Source of the DNA: Sophora flavescens
Taxonomy: Eukaryota; Streptophyta; Magnoliopsida; Fabales; Fabaceae
DNA length: 64,000 bases
Assembly (NCBI GenBank): GCA_030762895.1
Contig: CM061067.1
Location: 53,345,667-53,409,666, forward strand
Direction of reading: 5' to 3'
The translations under genes were made by a program, and so were the position numbers. The notes beneath the pieces are model-generated. The model saw only the letters and a program-made list of their open reading frames with translations. It was not told where the DNA came from and did no database searches. Shown one piece after another: positions 1 through 11,031 of this stretch; position 1 is the stretch's first letter; each line of letters opens with the position of its first letter.

Positions 1-390
1 TCATTGTCATGTGTTCCTTGAAACGATGTTGAGGCAATAATAGGTTCTACATTATTTATTGTTAGCAAAATAAAATAATTAAATAACATAAGGTAATCAA
101 ACTTTTATGTATAGAGACATTCAAAATGAGAATCAGAGATATCACATTTATTTAGTACAAATGTAGAATCTATGTTGATAAATGATAAGTTTTAAGCTTC
201 CAAATTTTACAGATAATGCAAATTTACTTATATATTAACTAATATATAATTTGTTGGCAAATTACGATATCTAAGTGTTAATTATTTGAGAATGGTAAAT
301 AATCAATGTTTTAAAATTTTAATATAAAATACTAAATTCAAAGATGGCAAAAAATTTCAAGTTTATATTTTCTAAATGTTCATCACTAAC

Positions 391-459
391 CATGTCTGCT
401 ACTTGTTCCGGCTTCATGGTCATGTGTTCCTCGAAACCTCGTTGAAGCAATATTAGGAT
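391..459 (-). pseudogene. 69-bp repeat exon of Helitron copy A
   Basis: A small exon flanked by an acceptor (ATGCAG) and a donor (GTTAGT) on the minus strand, equivalent to copy B exon 2. It encodes a short segment containing the motif GTHDHEAGTS. A second repeat exon of the same kind is cut by the window start (1-46). Confidence 0.6.
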
Positions 460-763
460 CTGCATGATTTAGTTTTGAAAAAAGAATTATTAATTAAAAT
501 AAGGTAAGGAAATGATTATATATACGGACATTTAAAAAAAGTGAATGAGAAATATCACATTATTTGAGGTGCAAAAATAGAAACTTTAGTGATAAGAATA
601 AGTTCTAGGCCCGAACTTTATAGATAAACCATTAATATAAAGTAATATAGTTGCTAATTACCTTGATGATTAAATTTAAATAAAAGTAATAAATGACTAA
701 ATTATTATATACCTTTTATCAAATATATATATATATATATTGATATATTTATATATTTTATAC

Positions 764-995
764 CTGTACTATTTTGTTGATCACTGGTTGATCGTGCAAG
801 ACGTCGCGTAGTTGTCAATCTCATTGTTCTTGACTCCATAACAACTATATTCCTTCCACGTCTATAATGTTCTCATCGTCTAGTTGATTGTTCTTGTCGT
901 TGCTCTGTGGTCATTCTCTGCCTTCTGCTTCTTGTAAATTGTCTCCATATCTCTCGTTGATGCTCTTGAGATCGATGATTGTTAATATTCTCCAT
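764..995 (-). pseudogene. RepHel exon 1 of Helitron copy A, with premature stop
   Basis: This is the homologue of exon 1 of copy B (10310-10541). It starts at the same ATG, encodes the same Arg/Gln-rich N-terminus and ends at the same donor (CAG followed by GTATAA). A CGA codon of copy B reads TGA here (873-875), so translation would stop after about 40 residues. The change is a C-to-T transition at a CpG, which fits methylation-linked decay. Confidence 0.8.
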
Positions 996-1104
996 GTCGA
1001 AATAAAACCTAGTTATTTATAAAATGACATTAATTAAAGATTTTAAAATAATTATGTTTTATATAAAAAAAATTTAATTATGAAATTAGTTTTACTGAAA
1101 CTTC

Positions 1105-1485
1105 GAGTTTTGTCTCTGCACGTCCATTGTCGACTCCTTCGATTACCTGATTTATGGTTTTACGCCCGAATCAAGTATAGAACCTAATTATTTTGAAATT
1201 TTTCAAAATAGCCTATATTGTTGTAAATGAGAAATAAAATCTGGTCATTTCATTCTCAGGTCAAAATTAGGTTTTTCGATCAGTAAAATCTTACTGTTAG
1301 CGAAAACGCAGACCGGGTTCCGTATGAATTTTCAATAAAAAATTTCACCGTATGCTTATAAAAATAAGTATGATATGAATATGACTTTGGTTTTCCCAAA
1401 ATCATTTTATAAGTTTTTGATAAAAATATAAACGTTTATTTATATTTATACCGATCTTAGAAAGCTGAAAAATCGCGGTGTTACA
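1105..1485 (-). repeat. Captured Gypsy LTR 5' end (in copy A)
   Basis: On the minus strand this begins TGTAACACCGC at 1485 and is collinear, with substitutions, with the first roughly 380 bp of the Gypsy LTR at 25663-30455. Shared stretches include AAATTTTCAAAATA-type text, ATCAGTAAAATCTTACTGT and AACGCAGAC. It lies just upstream of RepHel exon 1 in the same orientation. Because copy B has it too (10653-11031), the capture predates the split of the two copies. Confidence 0.7.
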
Positions 1486-2692
1486 AAGTGTGTATGTTTG
1501 ATCAATAATTTTGGTGATACATAAGCAAGTAAATAGACATTGAAAATGGACGGAGGGACTAACGTGTCATTCGTTTATAAATTTGAGGGAATAATCGATT
1601 AATTTATTTATTTTAGGGACAAAAGGTGTCCCTGTGTTTTTGAGTGGGACCAAATTAAGCATTTAGCCATTAAAAAAATAAGAAGGCAGACTATTTAAAC
1701 ACGAATAACACTAAATTCAGGTGTTAAAAATCATGTATTCTTAGTATTTTTTATTTTAGTTTTTTAAGATTATGTGGCTGTTGATGAAATTTTGTGACAT
1801 TGAACACACTCAATGCATGTCACCTTAACTCCTTGAACCCACCATGACCATCACATTGGTTGTACACTAAAAAAATTTGAATTATATGGATTCTTATAGG
1901 TTTCCTGTGTTCTTCCCATCATTATGTTTATTATAAATTTTTTTAACCATTGATAACATTGAATATATTAAATATAAACAAAGACATATTAACTATAATG
2001 TTATAACTTATTAAACTTTTTTATTATTACACTCACCCATATACACCTTAAAAAACTAACATGCAAAAAGAGAAATAGGTAATGAAAGAATTAATCATGA
2101 TGCATAAAGTTAAAAATTATGGACTATAGAATACAAAGATACAATAAAAAAAAGCAAACAATAAAAAAATAAAAACATTTTCAAAACACTAATCTAATCT
2201 AACACTCCAGCTCAATTATTTATTCTTTGGAAAAATTCAAAATATCAATGGAGTTGAACTGAAGCATAATACATTACACGTTAATACAAATAATACAATG
2301 ACTATTGACATATCACAGCTTGGTCTTCAAAAGTAGATTCAACAAAATCGTTTATATATATTAGTATAGATAAAGATAATAGATAAAAGAGCATAATAGC
2401 AATGTAAAAGTAATGCAAACAATCAAAACATTACTGCTTCAAACCCATAACCAACCCTGCAACTTTGTGTAGAACGTTCTTTGAAGCCATTTTGTTGGCA
2501 ACACAAATCATATAGTATTTTGCCTATAAAACAAATAAAAATAAAGCATACAGTATTCTACACCTTATCACGTACACTGTTGTATGATGCATATATTCTT
2601 GTTATATTTTTACGCTACTTTTATTTTTTATTGATTGGCTTGGTATAATGTTTGGGTTTGGAGAGTGTTGGAAGAAGGGCAAATTTCCCTTT

Positions 2693-2775
2693 CATCCCAT
2701 TATGACTCCCTCTCCCTTCTCTCCCTCTCCCCCTCTCTCTCTCTCTATCTCCTATCCCTCTCTTTCTTTCTGTAT
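2693..2775 (+). repeat. CT-rich microsatellite in the Helitron leader
   Basis: A pyrimidine tract of CTCTCC/TCTCTC units, transcribed as GA-rich from the element's own strand. The same tract is at 12240-12332 in copy B with small length differences. Confidence 0.85.
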
Positions 2776-3877
2776 CCTCCTCTCCCTCAACTTGTAATTG
2801 TCTCTGGTTATTCAGTTTTGTGTGTTATGGAAGAGGTGCAACTTCCTCTGACATTTTTTTTTAAAAGATAGTGGGTGACGGTTGCTTTTTCTTTTATGTG
2901 ACGATAGTTTTTTCAATTATAGAGTAGCATAGTCATTTTTTTCCCTCAACCAACCAATGAGATTCAAGATTTTCGTAAGTTATAGGGGCAAATTAGGTAA
3001 CCTACAGTCAGTAAAAACAATAAATGTATATCATACAATATCATATAAAACAAACAGCACCTTGTAGCTGCTTGCTTGATTTCTTCTTTCTGGGTAAACT
3101 TTGGAATTTTCACCAATTGCACGATTCCTCGTTCGAACGCCGATCACAGTTTATACCCAAAAGACAGACTATTTGACAAAAATTGAATACTTTTGTAGGA
3201 TAGGCACAAGAATGTAAGGAGATCTGTACATTGTCATATAATACACTGTAAATATGGACAACGACGCAAATATACTTATCACTTTGTCAAAGGAAAAATA
3301 ATATATGAAAGAAATAAAATCCATATCACAGGGAAACCTCAAAGAAATCAGGAAGCCCAAGTAATGACCCCAAAGAATAGAAAATAAATCAGGAACGTAC
3401 CAGATTTGGTAGGGTCGATGTTGGTATTGGGCAGTATGTCGGTACGGTATTTTACTATTTCATGTCCGCAAAAGCAAATGTTAATTCTATACTTTTTTTA
3501 AGTGCATTCTATTTCGCTGTCCCGTACTGATCACCCCTTTTTTGTAGATGGTTTGGATTTTGGAAGATAGATGCGGTTTATCCCCATTTGTTGCAGGTTT
3601 TTACAACCGTTTTTTGTGTTTTCAAATTTTGAAATATAGAAGCAGTTTGAATTGAGTCTGCTTTATTTCAATTCCTTCACTCTCCCACGTTTGCATTAAT
3701 TGTCATTCTGGAAACGGAATCCCACTTCCCATTCCTCACCAAACCAAAAGGGATGTGCACAACCGTTTAATTTCTCTCCCTGAATCCCTGAAAGTAACTG
3801 AAATCAAAACTGCATAATAATAGACCATATCATATATTCTATACTTATAGTTAGGAAGTGTATTTTAGGGGTATTTT

Positions 3878-3898
3878 TGTCATATTCAAAATATGACA
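3878..3898. repeat. Subterminal palindrome of Helitron copy A
   Basis: A perfect 9-bp stem (TGTCATATT / AATATGACA) around a 3-nt loop, about 50 bp inside the 5' terminus. It is identical in copy B at 13424-13444. A hairpin near the 5' end is unusual for classical Helitrons, whose hairpin is at the 3' end. Confidence 0.75.
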
Positions 3899-4190
3899 CC
3901 AAGTAACTGTTGTTTTTGCAAGTCTGCCATTATAGTATTGTATAGATAATTCATAACAAATATAATGTATTATTAAAAGAACACATATTACATCCTCAAG
4001 TAAGACCATTTTTTGTTCCAAATGCATTGAGCTATCACGACTTCTTGTGTTTGGTAATGTAGCCTCAAATTTCCTAATAATTTTTGTTACAAAAAGAGAG
4101 TATTTTAATAAATTGTTGAAATTATAAAACTTATTATATAGTAAATATGTATATTATCATATCGAATACAATACATAATACATTACCTTT

Positions 4191-4611
4191 CTAACCTTTG
4201 AACCCACAATTCTCTTTTTACCATATTCCATAGATGAGTCTTATCTGCTGTTACTGTGGCACCCTACCCAAAAGAGTATATCTTTAGATGATGTACCTGA
4301 TTATCAAAAGATTAGAATATCGGTTTGTTATACAACGTCATAATATGAAGTATTCTAATAAAATTTTATAATTCACCTTGTTGTCAACTGGGCTTAAAGA
4401 TGAGATTGACCGCTCAGCCTTGAATATATTCCATATTTTTTCAAAGTCGTGATCCTATAATTTTTATAGTCGAATTGGTAAGAGATTGATATGGAAAAAT
4501 GTTTAAATAAAAGTTGTTTACATGAACCTACCTGTTTGTCACAGCACATGCCGGAAATGTTTGTCATCATCTCTTGCAATAAACGGTAGCTCTCCTTGAA
4601 CTCTAGTTCAA
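4191..4611 (-). pseudogene. C-terminal exons of Helitron RepHel (copy B)
   Basis: Downstream of the helicase exon the minus strand has a series of small exon-like pieces with good splice signals. One runs 4611-4532 (after GTACAG, ending CAG|GTAGGT). Another runs 4454-4377 (after TTATAG, ending AAG|GTGAAT). A third, about 4256-4191, encodes a Lys/Trp-containing segment before a GTTAG donor. Together they suggest a C-terminal extension after the Pif1 helicase. I do not recognise the domain. Further exons may have continued where copy A now begins. Confidence 0.45.
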
Positions 4612-4713
4612 CTGTACAATTTAAATGTATAAGATGATTTTTGGTTGTTCTGGGTAATATTTGTGTAATGCATTATATGTTTAGACGATTTAATAAATTA
4701 AAAAATACAATAC

Positions 4714-6831
4714 CAGAGTCCGAGATAACAAAATATCCTTGAAGACAACATTCCTGGTGAAGTGGCCATCTTCCCCTTCAATTTTTCCTTCTTTTATCAG
4801 GATTTTTGTGTCATTTTGAGATACGCCTCTTGATAATGCCACATATAGTTGACCATGACTGAACACATGTCGTGGAAGATAAATCCCAACATTGGGAATA
4901 GTTTGTCCCTGTGCCTTATTTATAGTTATTGCAAAACTCAGTTTAACTGGAAATTGCTTCCTAATAAGAACAAAGGGAAGTCCCGCGCTCTCAGTTGTCT
5001 TTAGTTTAATCCTGGGCAAGAAGGCTCTCCTTCCAGCATGGTTGCCTGTTATGATTTCTACATCCAACAGGTTCATAAATACACCACGACATAGTAATCG
5101 TGAACCATTACAGAGGCCAGACTTAGGGTCAATGTTTCGTAACAACATCAGCGGTGCTCCTTTTTTTACCTTCAGAATATGCGGTGGCAAACCACCTGGA
5201 GCAATGGAATTTAAGTATTCCTGTTGATATAAGTTTCTTGTGTCCCCTTCGACCTCATCAAAAGACAACAAACTTTGGTCTTCACCTAGGAAATGTTCAA
5301 TAATAATGTCATTTAGTTTCTGAACATCCTCATTTTTTGGTGTTAGTATCGCTCTTTCCACCATATAAGATGCATCCCAACCATGATCTTCTAATTTGGG
5401 GAATGTTTACTGTATAAGTAAACGTATCGAACTTTCTCCTTCCCATGGAATTGCTATTTGTTGGGGTACCCTCACCATATCATTATCCTTTGTAGGTTCC
5501 ACACCGTCTCCTATCCGCATAAGATAGTTGGCAAAATCTCGATCTTGTAATGCACGCATGTTTTGGCGTAGATGCAATACCTTTGTATTAGCCCATAGAT
5601 GAGATTTAACGATACATGCAGAAATCGTTTGTGCCTTAGTCCATTTTGGAAAAACAGGAAGTACTTGGCGGAAATCCCCTCCCATAATCATCACTTTCCC
5701 CCCGAATGGAGCATCACAGTCAAGAATATCCTTCAAGGTGCGGTCTAATGCTTCTATAGCATATCCACTTGTCATGGGTGCCTCGTCCCAAATGATTGCT
5801 GTTGTTTCTCTTATTAACTTCGCGAGATCAGATTGTTTACTTATTGAGCAAAAGGACCCTTCCTCTGTATTGATGGGTATCTTAAATCGAGAATGTGCTG
5901 TCCTACCACCAGGTAATAATGTAGCTGCTATACCAGATGAGGCTGTCGCCAAGACAATTTGACCCAAATGTCTTAATTTTCCAATTAAGGTGCGATAAAG
6001 GAATGTCTTACCCGTTCCTCCTGGCCCATCCACAAAGAAAACCCGACTTTTCTTACGGTGGATAACATCCATAATGGTATTGTAAGCAAACAAATGGTCA
6101 TCATTTAACTTCGACACAAAACTCAAATCTTCAATAGGAACTTGGACCGATAGCTCTTCCCGTATAACTCTTGGAACAGGATTACCTTCAGTGGTCTCCA
6201 ATGATAATTCAGGCAAAGCATAATCTGTGATTTGTTTTCCATGTTGAAGTAATAGGTCATTCAAATCCCTTAATAGCATGTTAGTTAATGATGGCCCATT
6301 CACAGAGGATGTTGAAGGATAGTTGTCTACCATGTGGGTGTAAAACTCATCCCATAGGCTTCTTACATCTGTTGGTTAACAAAAGCCCAATATAGTAGCA
6401 AACAATCTCCGTAAAGCATATGGCATTCGTAGACTTGATGCTTCAACTAAACATTCGCGAATACTGTTGTCTTGTTCTAAAAAGCCCCATTGCTCGGCTG
6501 CTTTTTGGAATGTGGTGTAGCATGTGTTGTTTACTGTGAGCAAGTAATCCCAACTGGTTGGTCCTCTTATATGAGATAATAATACACGCAAATAGAATTT
6601 CTCCTTGTCTGAAGGTGACACTGTATATATTCGTCCAATAACTTTCCTTTGTATTCTTCGTCTGACCCATTCTTTATTTCCTTTATTCCACAAATAGTGT
6701 TCTGGAATCTCCCGGTACAGATAACACCTTGCTTGTGGATCTCTCCGGTTCAGGGCAAAGAATTGTGTGAGCATTGTTATGGAGTTACGCGCATCATTTA
6801 GTACATCGTCGATTCTTTGATTTGTACGGTA
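4714..6831 (-). pseudogene. Helitron Pif1-type helicase domain (copy B RepHel)
   Basis: This is the SF1 DNA helicase half of RepHel, which unwinds DNA during rolling-circle transposition. Walker A GPGGTGKT lies near 6011-6035 and Walker B WDEAPM near 5774-5795. Conserved later motifs include GGDFRQVLP, the RAILTPKN segment and the C-terminal block with INKAQGQT and YVALSRG. The frame is continuous with the Rep part but broken by in-frame stops at 6376-6378 (TAA) and 5407-5409 (TAA). The exon ends near 4714 at CTG|GTATTG. Domain order and spacing match plant autonomous Helitrons. The stops make this copy unable to encode a full protein. Confidence 0.9.
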
Positions 6832-7757
6832 TCACACTTGATGTTGATTTGGTAGGTGGATTTGTAATCTTTCAACACTTGGATACATTCGGTACATGGT
6901 GAATGAAAATATTCTCAATAACGCCTCTGGAGCACAAATCCATCTTGCATCAATATACTGCCTGACCTCATCCGTATGAACCTCCATGGCAACTCGATCA
7001 GGACCTTTGTAGACATATTTATACAGGTACTTGATACTCTTGATACTACTGCACACTTCAACATTTATATGACAGTCATACTTTAACAACAACCATGGGT
7101 TATAAGGGACCACCCAGCTATTATCTATAGACATATGTCTATTCAAAGGTACTGGACCATCATTCCGTCTTTTATACCGTGGATATGAGTCAATACCTTG
7201 TCGTGTCTCTTGGATGAACTCTTTTGGGAACCCCTTCTTACATTGGCCGTCCCTCATACATGGTGATCTTGGATTTAATCTACCGCACGGTCCATGAATC
7301 AGGTGTTTTAGTACTGCGGCATGTAATTGTGGTTCTTCTTCAAATTTTGGTATTTCCGCTCTAACAATGCTATCATATTCTTCTGGGTTACGTAATCTAT
7401 CATTAGGTTCCATGATCAGTAGCATATGCACGTGAGGCAATCCTCGTTTTTGGAATTCCGTTACATACATATAACTTTTGACCTTTCCTAAGACGCCTTT
7501 TTTAATTAGGTCATGCTTCAATTGTTCGAACTTTGAACGGAATATTCTTGTCATCAAGTCTGGACGATCTTGTGGAGTTTGATAAGGGCCAAGTTCAGAT
7601 GATATTTCAATCCATGAAGGATTGCATGTCATGGTAAGAAAAATATCAGGTTTGCCGTCGTGAAGCACAATAGCCATACCATCTTCATACCGTTGTGTCA
7701 TGTCTCGACGGCTACCAATAAATGATGAAGGCAATATGGTTCTCCGTCCGATATTTT
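6832..7757 (-). pseudogene. Helitron Rep (HUH endonuclease) domain (copy B RepHel)
   Basis: This encodes the relaxase-like Rep domain that nicks and rejoins DNA. The metal-binding motif reads LPHVHMLL (near 7420-7440). The tyrosine motif reads YLYKYVYKG (near 7004-7032), with the paired tyrosines of Helitron Rep. The exon starts after a TTTGTAG acceptor at 7757, and the frame continues into the helicase part across a TGA at 6832-6834. Both catalytic motifs look intact; inactivation comes from stops elsewhere in the frame. Confidence 0.92.
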
Positions 7758-7848
7758 CTACAAAGAGTAATTGTATGTGTTGATGGTGTTTGATGTATTC
7801 GACATATATTTTTGTATAAATAATTTTGATATATGTTATGAAGAGTAC

Positions 7849-8935
7849 CTGTAGTAGTTTCTCCCACATGCAAAGCATCTTGCAAGCCTTGATACAATTC
7901 ACAGCGAATTTTAATTTGGTGAGTTTGGACCCACCTTAACCTTGCTGCTTCGATCTTGACATTGTTGTCTACAACATATTGTTGTAGTAGTCGTCCCGAT
8001 TTTAGCAATATGGAATAATCATTGGAACGAATCTACAATCCATGAAACAATTAATGACTAATATAAATTTATTTTTTGTAAATTATTATATATTTTATAA
8101 TTCAAAATATTTGAGAAATTACATTATGTACCTGAAGCATGTAACTGTAATATTCTAGACATGTTATAGGTTGTCCTTCATCATTTTTGGTTTCGCGGTG
8201 CCATCCAAACGTTCCGTAAGGGAATAATAGAGGATATTGTAATGGATCATAATATCCCGTAGTTTCTTTAACATTTATTAGATTCTCAACATGACTCATC
8301 ACGATGATATCCCTTTCAGTTGAGATTGATACCGCGTCTCCACCGACGACAATTGCTGCAACTTGGGATGCAGTTGACATATTATACTTTGGTTGATTAG
8401 GAGGGCGCTCCTTGATGAGTAGACTACAATCACGTACATCGGGACGCTATGCAAGTTGCCTTAATTCGTGCACATATGGATTGCAACCATGGAGAATTTG
8501 TTGCAACTTTTGAACAATATTTTGTTGAAGTTGAGGGTTTTCAAGCATCCTGTTTTGTAACTCATGCTCTGTATCGTAGATGTACATTTGCAAGAATCAT
8601 GGTCTTGAACCCTCACTTGGATAGAATCCTCCTATCTTATGATAAATTGCACCTTGAGCACGAAAACTATATATGCCACGTCCAGTTGTAGCGACATTCT
8701 CATCAATATGTACACCCATTGAAGTGAATGAGAGCACATGATTGTAACTCATAATGTGTTGTTTAAAATGTCTTCCTTCGGGTGAACTGTCTGAAAATAT
8801 TTCTAGCAACTCAGGAGGTGCATCTACTTGTTCTAATGATATCTTCCCACCAGAGCAGCACATGTCACGTGATTCATGATAAAATAATCGTGCATTGCAA
8901 CGTGTACATGTGCTTGGGGTGGCAAACGGGAAGCG
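7849..8935 (-). pseudogene. Helitron-like N-terminal region (copy B RepHel)
   Basis: The region upstream of the HUH domain. A Cys-rich part (CTRCNARLFYHESRDMCC, about 8860-8905) resembles the zinc-binding N-terminus of plant Helitron proteins. It is followed by the PEGRHFKQHIMSYN and YSFRAQGAIYH segments. In-frame stops lie at 8597-8599 (TGA) and 8447-8449 (TAG). An intron of 99 bp (8033-8131, GTACAT...TTGTAG) and one of 91 bp (7758-7848) separate the exons. The upstream boundary near 8935 is uncertain because an in-frame TAA precedes it and no clear acceptor is visible. Confidence 0.82.
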
Positions 8936-9219
8936 GCCATTGGTGTAGTATTAAGAAAATCTCTAGCACTATTATGTTCTAGTCGGAAATAAAACTGCAA
9001 ATCTGCGTTTAAAAAAAATACATAACAGTTTTTTAAATGTGCATATTATTTGGTTTTTTTAGTCATATAAGGACAATGTTCTAGATCCATTTTCATCAAA
9101 TTTAGTAATTAAGATTACTGAATTTACATAATAATTTATTTTCAATGTATGAAGTTCAATGATATCGTACAAATTACAAAAAATTTATAAATTAATATTT
9201 CTGAATGTTCATCACTAAC

Positions 9220-9289
9220 CGTGTACATCACTTGTTCCAGCCTCATGTTCATGTGTTCCTTGAAACCACAATAAAGGCAATATTAGGTT
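9220..9289 (-). pseudogene. Repeat exon 3 of 3 (copy B RepHel), frameshifted
   Basis: The third member of a set of near-identical exons. It has an AATGCAG acceptor and a GTTAGTGATG donor and encodes a relative of the GTHDHEAGTS segment. It is 70 nt long where its sisters are 69. The extra base lies in the run after CCTAATATTGCC and shifts the frame, so this exon would break the protein if spliced in. Confidence 0.6.
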
Positions 9290-9495
9290 CTGCATTACTT
9301 ATCGGGGGAAAAAGATTATTAAATAACGGAAGGTAATAAATTTTGTATGTATAGCGACATTCAAAAGCATTAGAATTGTGGACAGACAGACACGACAGTA
9401 GTAATTAAGTAATATATAAAAGTTAAATATAAATATCAAAAGGTGCAAACCGCCAAATATTTAAGTATTAAAATTTCTAAAAGTCCACAACTAAC

Positions 9496-9564
9496 CATGT
9501 CCACCACTTGTTCCAGCTTTATTGTCATGTGTTCCTTGAAACGATGTTGAGGCAATAATAGGTT
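9496..9564 (-). pseudogene. Repeat exon 2 of 3 (copy B RepHel)
   Basis: A 69-nt exon after an ATGTAG acceptor and before a GTTAGTTG donor. It is in phase with exon 1 and with the other repeats and encodes a GTHDNKAGTS segment. Its length is a multiple of three, so it can be skipped or repeated without changing the frame. Copy A has the same exon cut by the window start. Confidence 0.65.
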
Positions 9565-9910
9565 CTACATTATTTATTGTTAGCAAAATAAAATAATTAA
9601 ATAACATAAGGTAATCAAACTTTTATGTATAGAGACATTCAAAATGAGAATCAGATATATCACATTTATTTAGTACAAATGTAGAATCTTTGTTGTTAAT
9701 GATAAGTTTTAAGCTTCCAAATTTTATAGATAATGCAAATTTACTTATATATTAACTAATATATAATTTGTTGGCAAATTACGATATGTAAGTGTTAATA
9801 ATTATTTGAGAATGATAAATAATCAATGTTTTAAAATTTTAATATAAAATACTAAATTCAAAGATGGCATAAAATTTCAAGTTTATATTTTCTAAATGTT
9901 CATCACTAAC

Positions 9911-9979
9911 CATGTCCGCTACTTGTTCCGGCTTCATGGTCATGTGTTCCTCGAAACCTCGTTGAAGCAATATTAGGAT
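9911..9979 (-). pseudogene. Repeat exon 1 of 3 (copy B RepHel)
   Basis: A 69-nt exon after a CATGCAG acceptor and before a GTTAGTGATG donor, joining exon 1 in phase (split Asp codon). It encodes a segment containing RGTHDHEAGTSSGH. The flanking intron sequence is also similar among the three repeats, so the units arose by duplication of exon plus flanks. Confidence 0.68.
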
Positions 9980-10239
9980 CTGCATGATTTAGTTTTGAAA
10001 AAAGAATTATCAATTAAAATAAGGTAAGCAAATGATTATATATACTGACATTTAAAAAAAGTGAATGAGAAATATCACATTATTTGACGTGCAAAAATAG
10101 AAACTTTGGTGATAAGAATAAGTTCTAGGCCCGAACTTTATAGATAAACCATTAATATAAAGTAATATAGTTGCTAATTACCTTGATGATTAAATTTAAA
10201 TAAAAGTAATAAATGACTAAATTATTATATACCTTTTCT

Positions 10240-10242
<3 letters not shown>

Positions 10243-10286
<44 letters not shown>
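10243..10286. repeat. (AT)n microsatellite in RepHel intron 1
   Basis: 22 uninterrupted AT units. The orthologous tract in copy A (723-740) is much shorter. This accounts for most of the length difference between the two Helitrons. Confidence 0.95.
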
Positions 10287-10290
<4 letters not shown>

Positions 10291-10309
10291 ATATTTATAT
10301 ATTTTATAC

Positions 10310-10541
10310 CTGTACTATTTTGTTGATCACTGGTTGATCGTGCAAGACGTCGCGTAGTTGTCAATCTCATTGTTCTTGACTCCATAACAACTATATTCCT
10401 TCCACGTCTATAATGTTCTCGTCGTCTAGCTGATTGTTCTTGTCGTTGCTCTGTGGTCATTCTCTGCCTTCTGCTTCTTATAAATTGCATCCACATCTCT
10501 CGTTGATGCTCTTGAGATCGATGATTGTTAATATTCTCCAT
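10310..10541 (-). pseudogene. RepHel exon 1 (copy B)
   Basis: 77 codons from the ATG at 10541 to a CAG|GTATAA donor. The peptide starts MENINNHRSQEHQ and is rich in Arg, Gln and Glu, with basic clusters such as RRREHYRRGR. Here it is open, whereas the copy A version has a stop. The open frame past the donor runs into the AT microsatellite and should not be taken as coding. The start is chosen because it is the first ATG in frame with the repeat exons. Confidence 0.65.
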
Positions 10542-10652
10542 GTCGAAATAAAACCTAGTTATTTATAAAATGACATTAATTAAAGATTTTAAAATAATTA
10601 TGTTTTATATAAAAATTTTTTAATTATGAAATTAGTTTTACTGAAACTTCAA

Positions 10653-11031
10653 GTTTTGTCTCTGCACGTCCATTGTCGACTCCTTCGATTACCTGATTTA
10701 TGGTTTTACGCCCGAATCAAGTATAAAACCTAATTATTTTGAAAATTTTCAAAATAGCCTATATTGTTGTAAATGAGAAATAAAATCTGGTCATTTCATT
10801 CTCAGGTCAAAATTAGGTTTTCCGATCAGTAAAATCTTACTGTCAGCGAAAACGCAGACCGGGTTCCGTATGAATTTTCAATAAAAAATTTCACCGTATA
10901 CTTATAAAAATAAGTATGATATGAATATGACTTTGGTTTTCCCAAAATCATTTTCTAAGTTTTTGACAAAAATATAAACGTTTATTTATATTTATACCGA
11001 TCTTAGAAAGCTGAAAAATCGCGGTGTTACA
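10653..11031 (-). repeat. Captured Gypsy LTR 5' end (in copy B)
   Basis: The same captured LTR piece as in copy A, about 110 bp upstream of the RepHel start codon. It contains the LTR terminus TGTAACACCGC (minus strand, from 11031) and the conserved blocks shared with 30070-30455. Its position between the Helitron leader and exon 1, in the same orientation as the gene, would place LTR U3 sequence where the transposase promoter or 5' UTR should be. Confidence 0.7.

Larger units (their letters stand above)
1..3946 (-). mobile_element. Helitron copy A, 5' part (truncated by window edge)
   Basis: This stretch matches 9519-13492 almost base for base; the main difference is the length of an AT microsatellite. 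Read on the minus strand it starts with TCTATACAATAC at 3946, and the preceding base is A, as expected for a Helitron 5' end inserted between A and T. It holds the 5' leader, a CT-rich tract, a captured LTR end, RepHel exon 1, one complete repeat exon (391-459) and part of a second (1-46). The rest of the element lies beyond the window start, so its 3' end cannot be seen. The high identity to copy B implies recent duplication or transposition. Confidence 0.88.

Noticed and set aside
4892..5227. Open frame of 111 codons on the plus strand
   Set aside because: It is antisense to the Helitron helicase frame, which has clear motifs; the plus-strand frame matches nothing.
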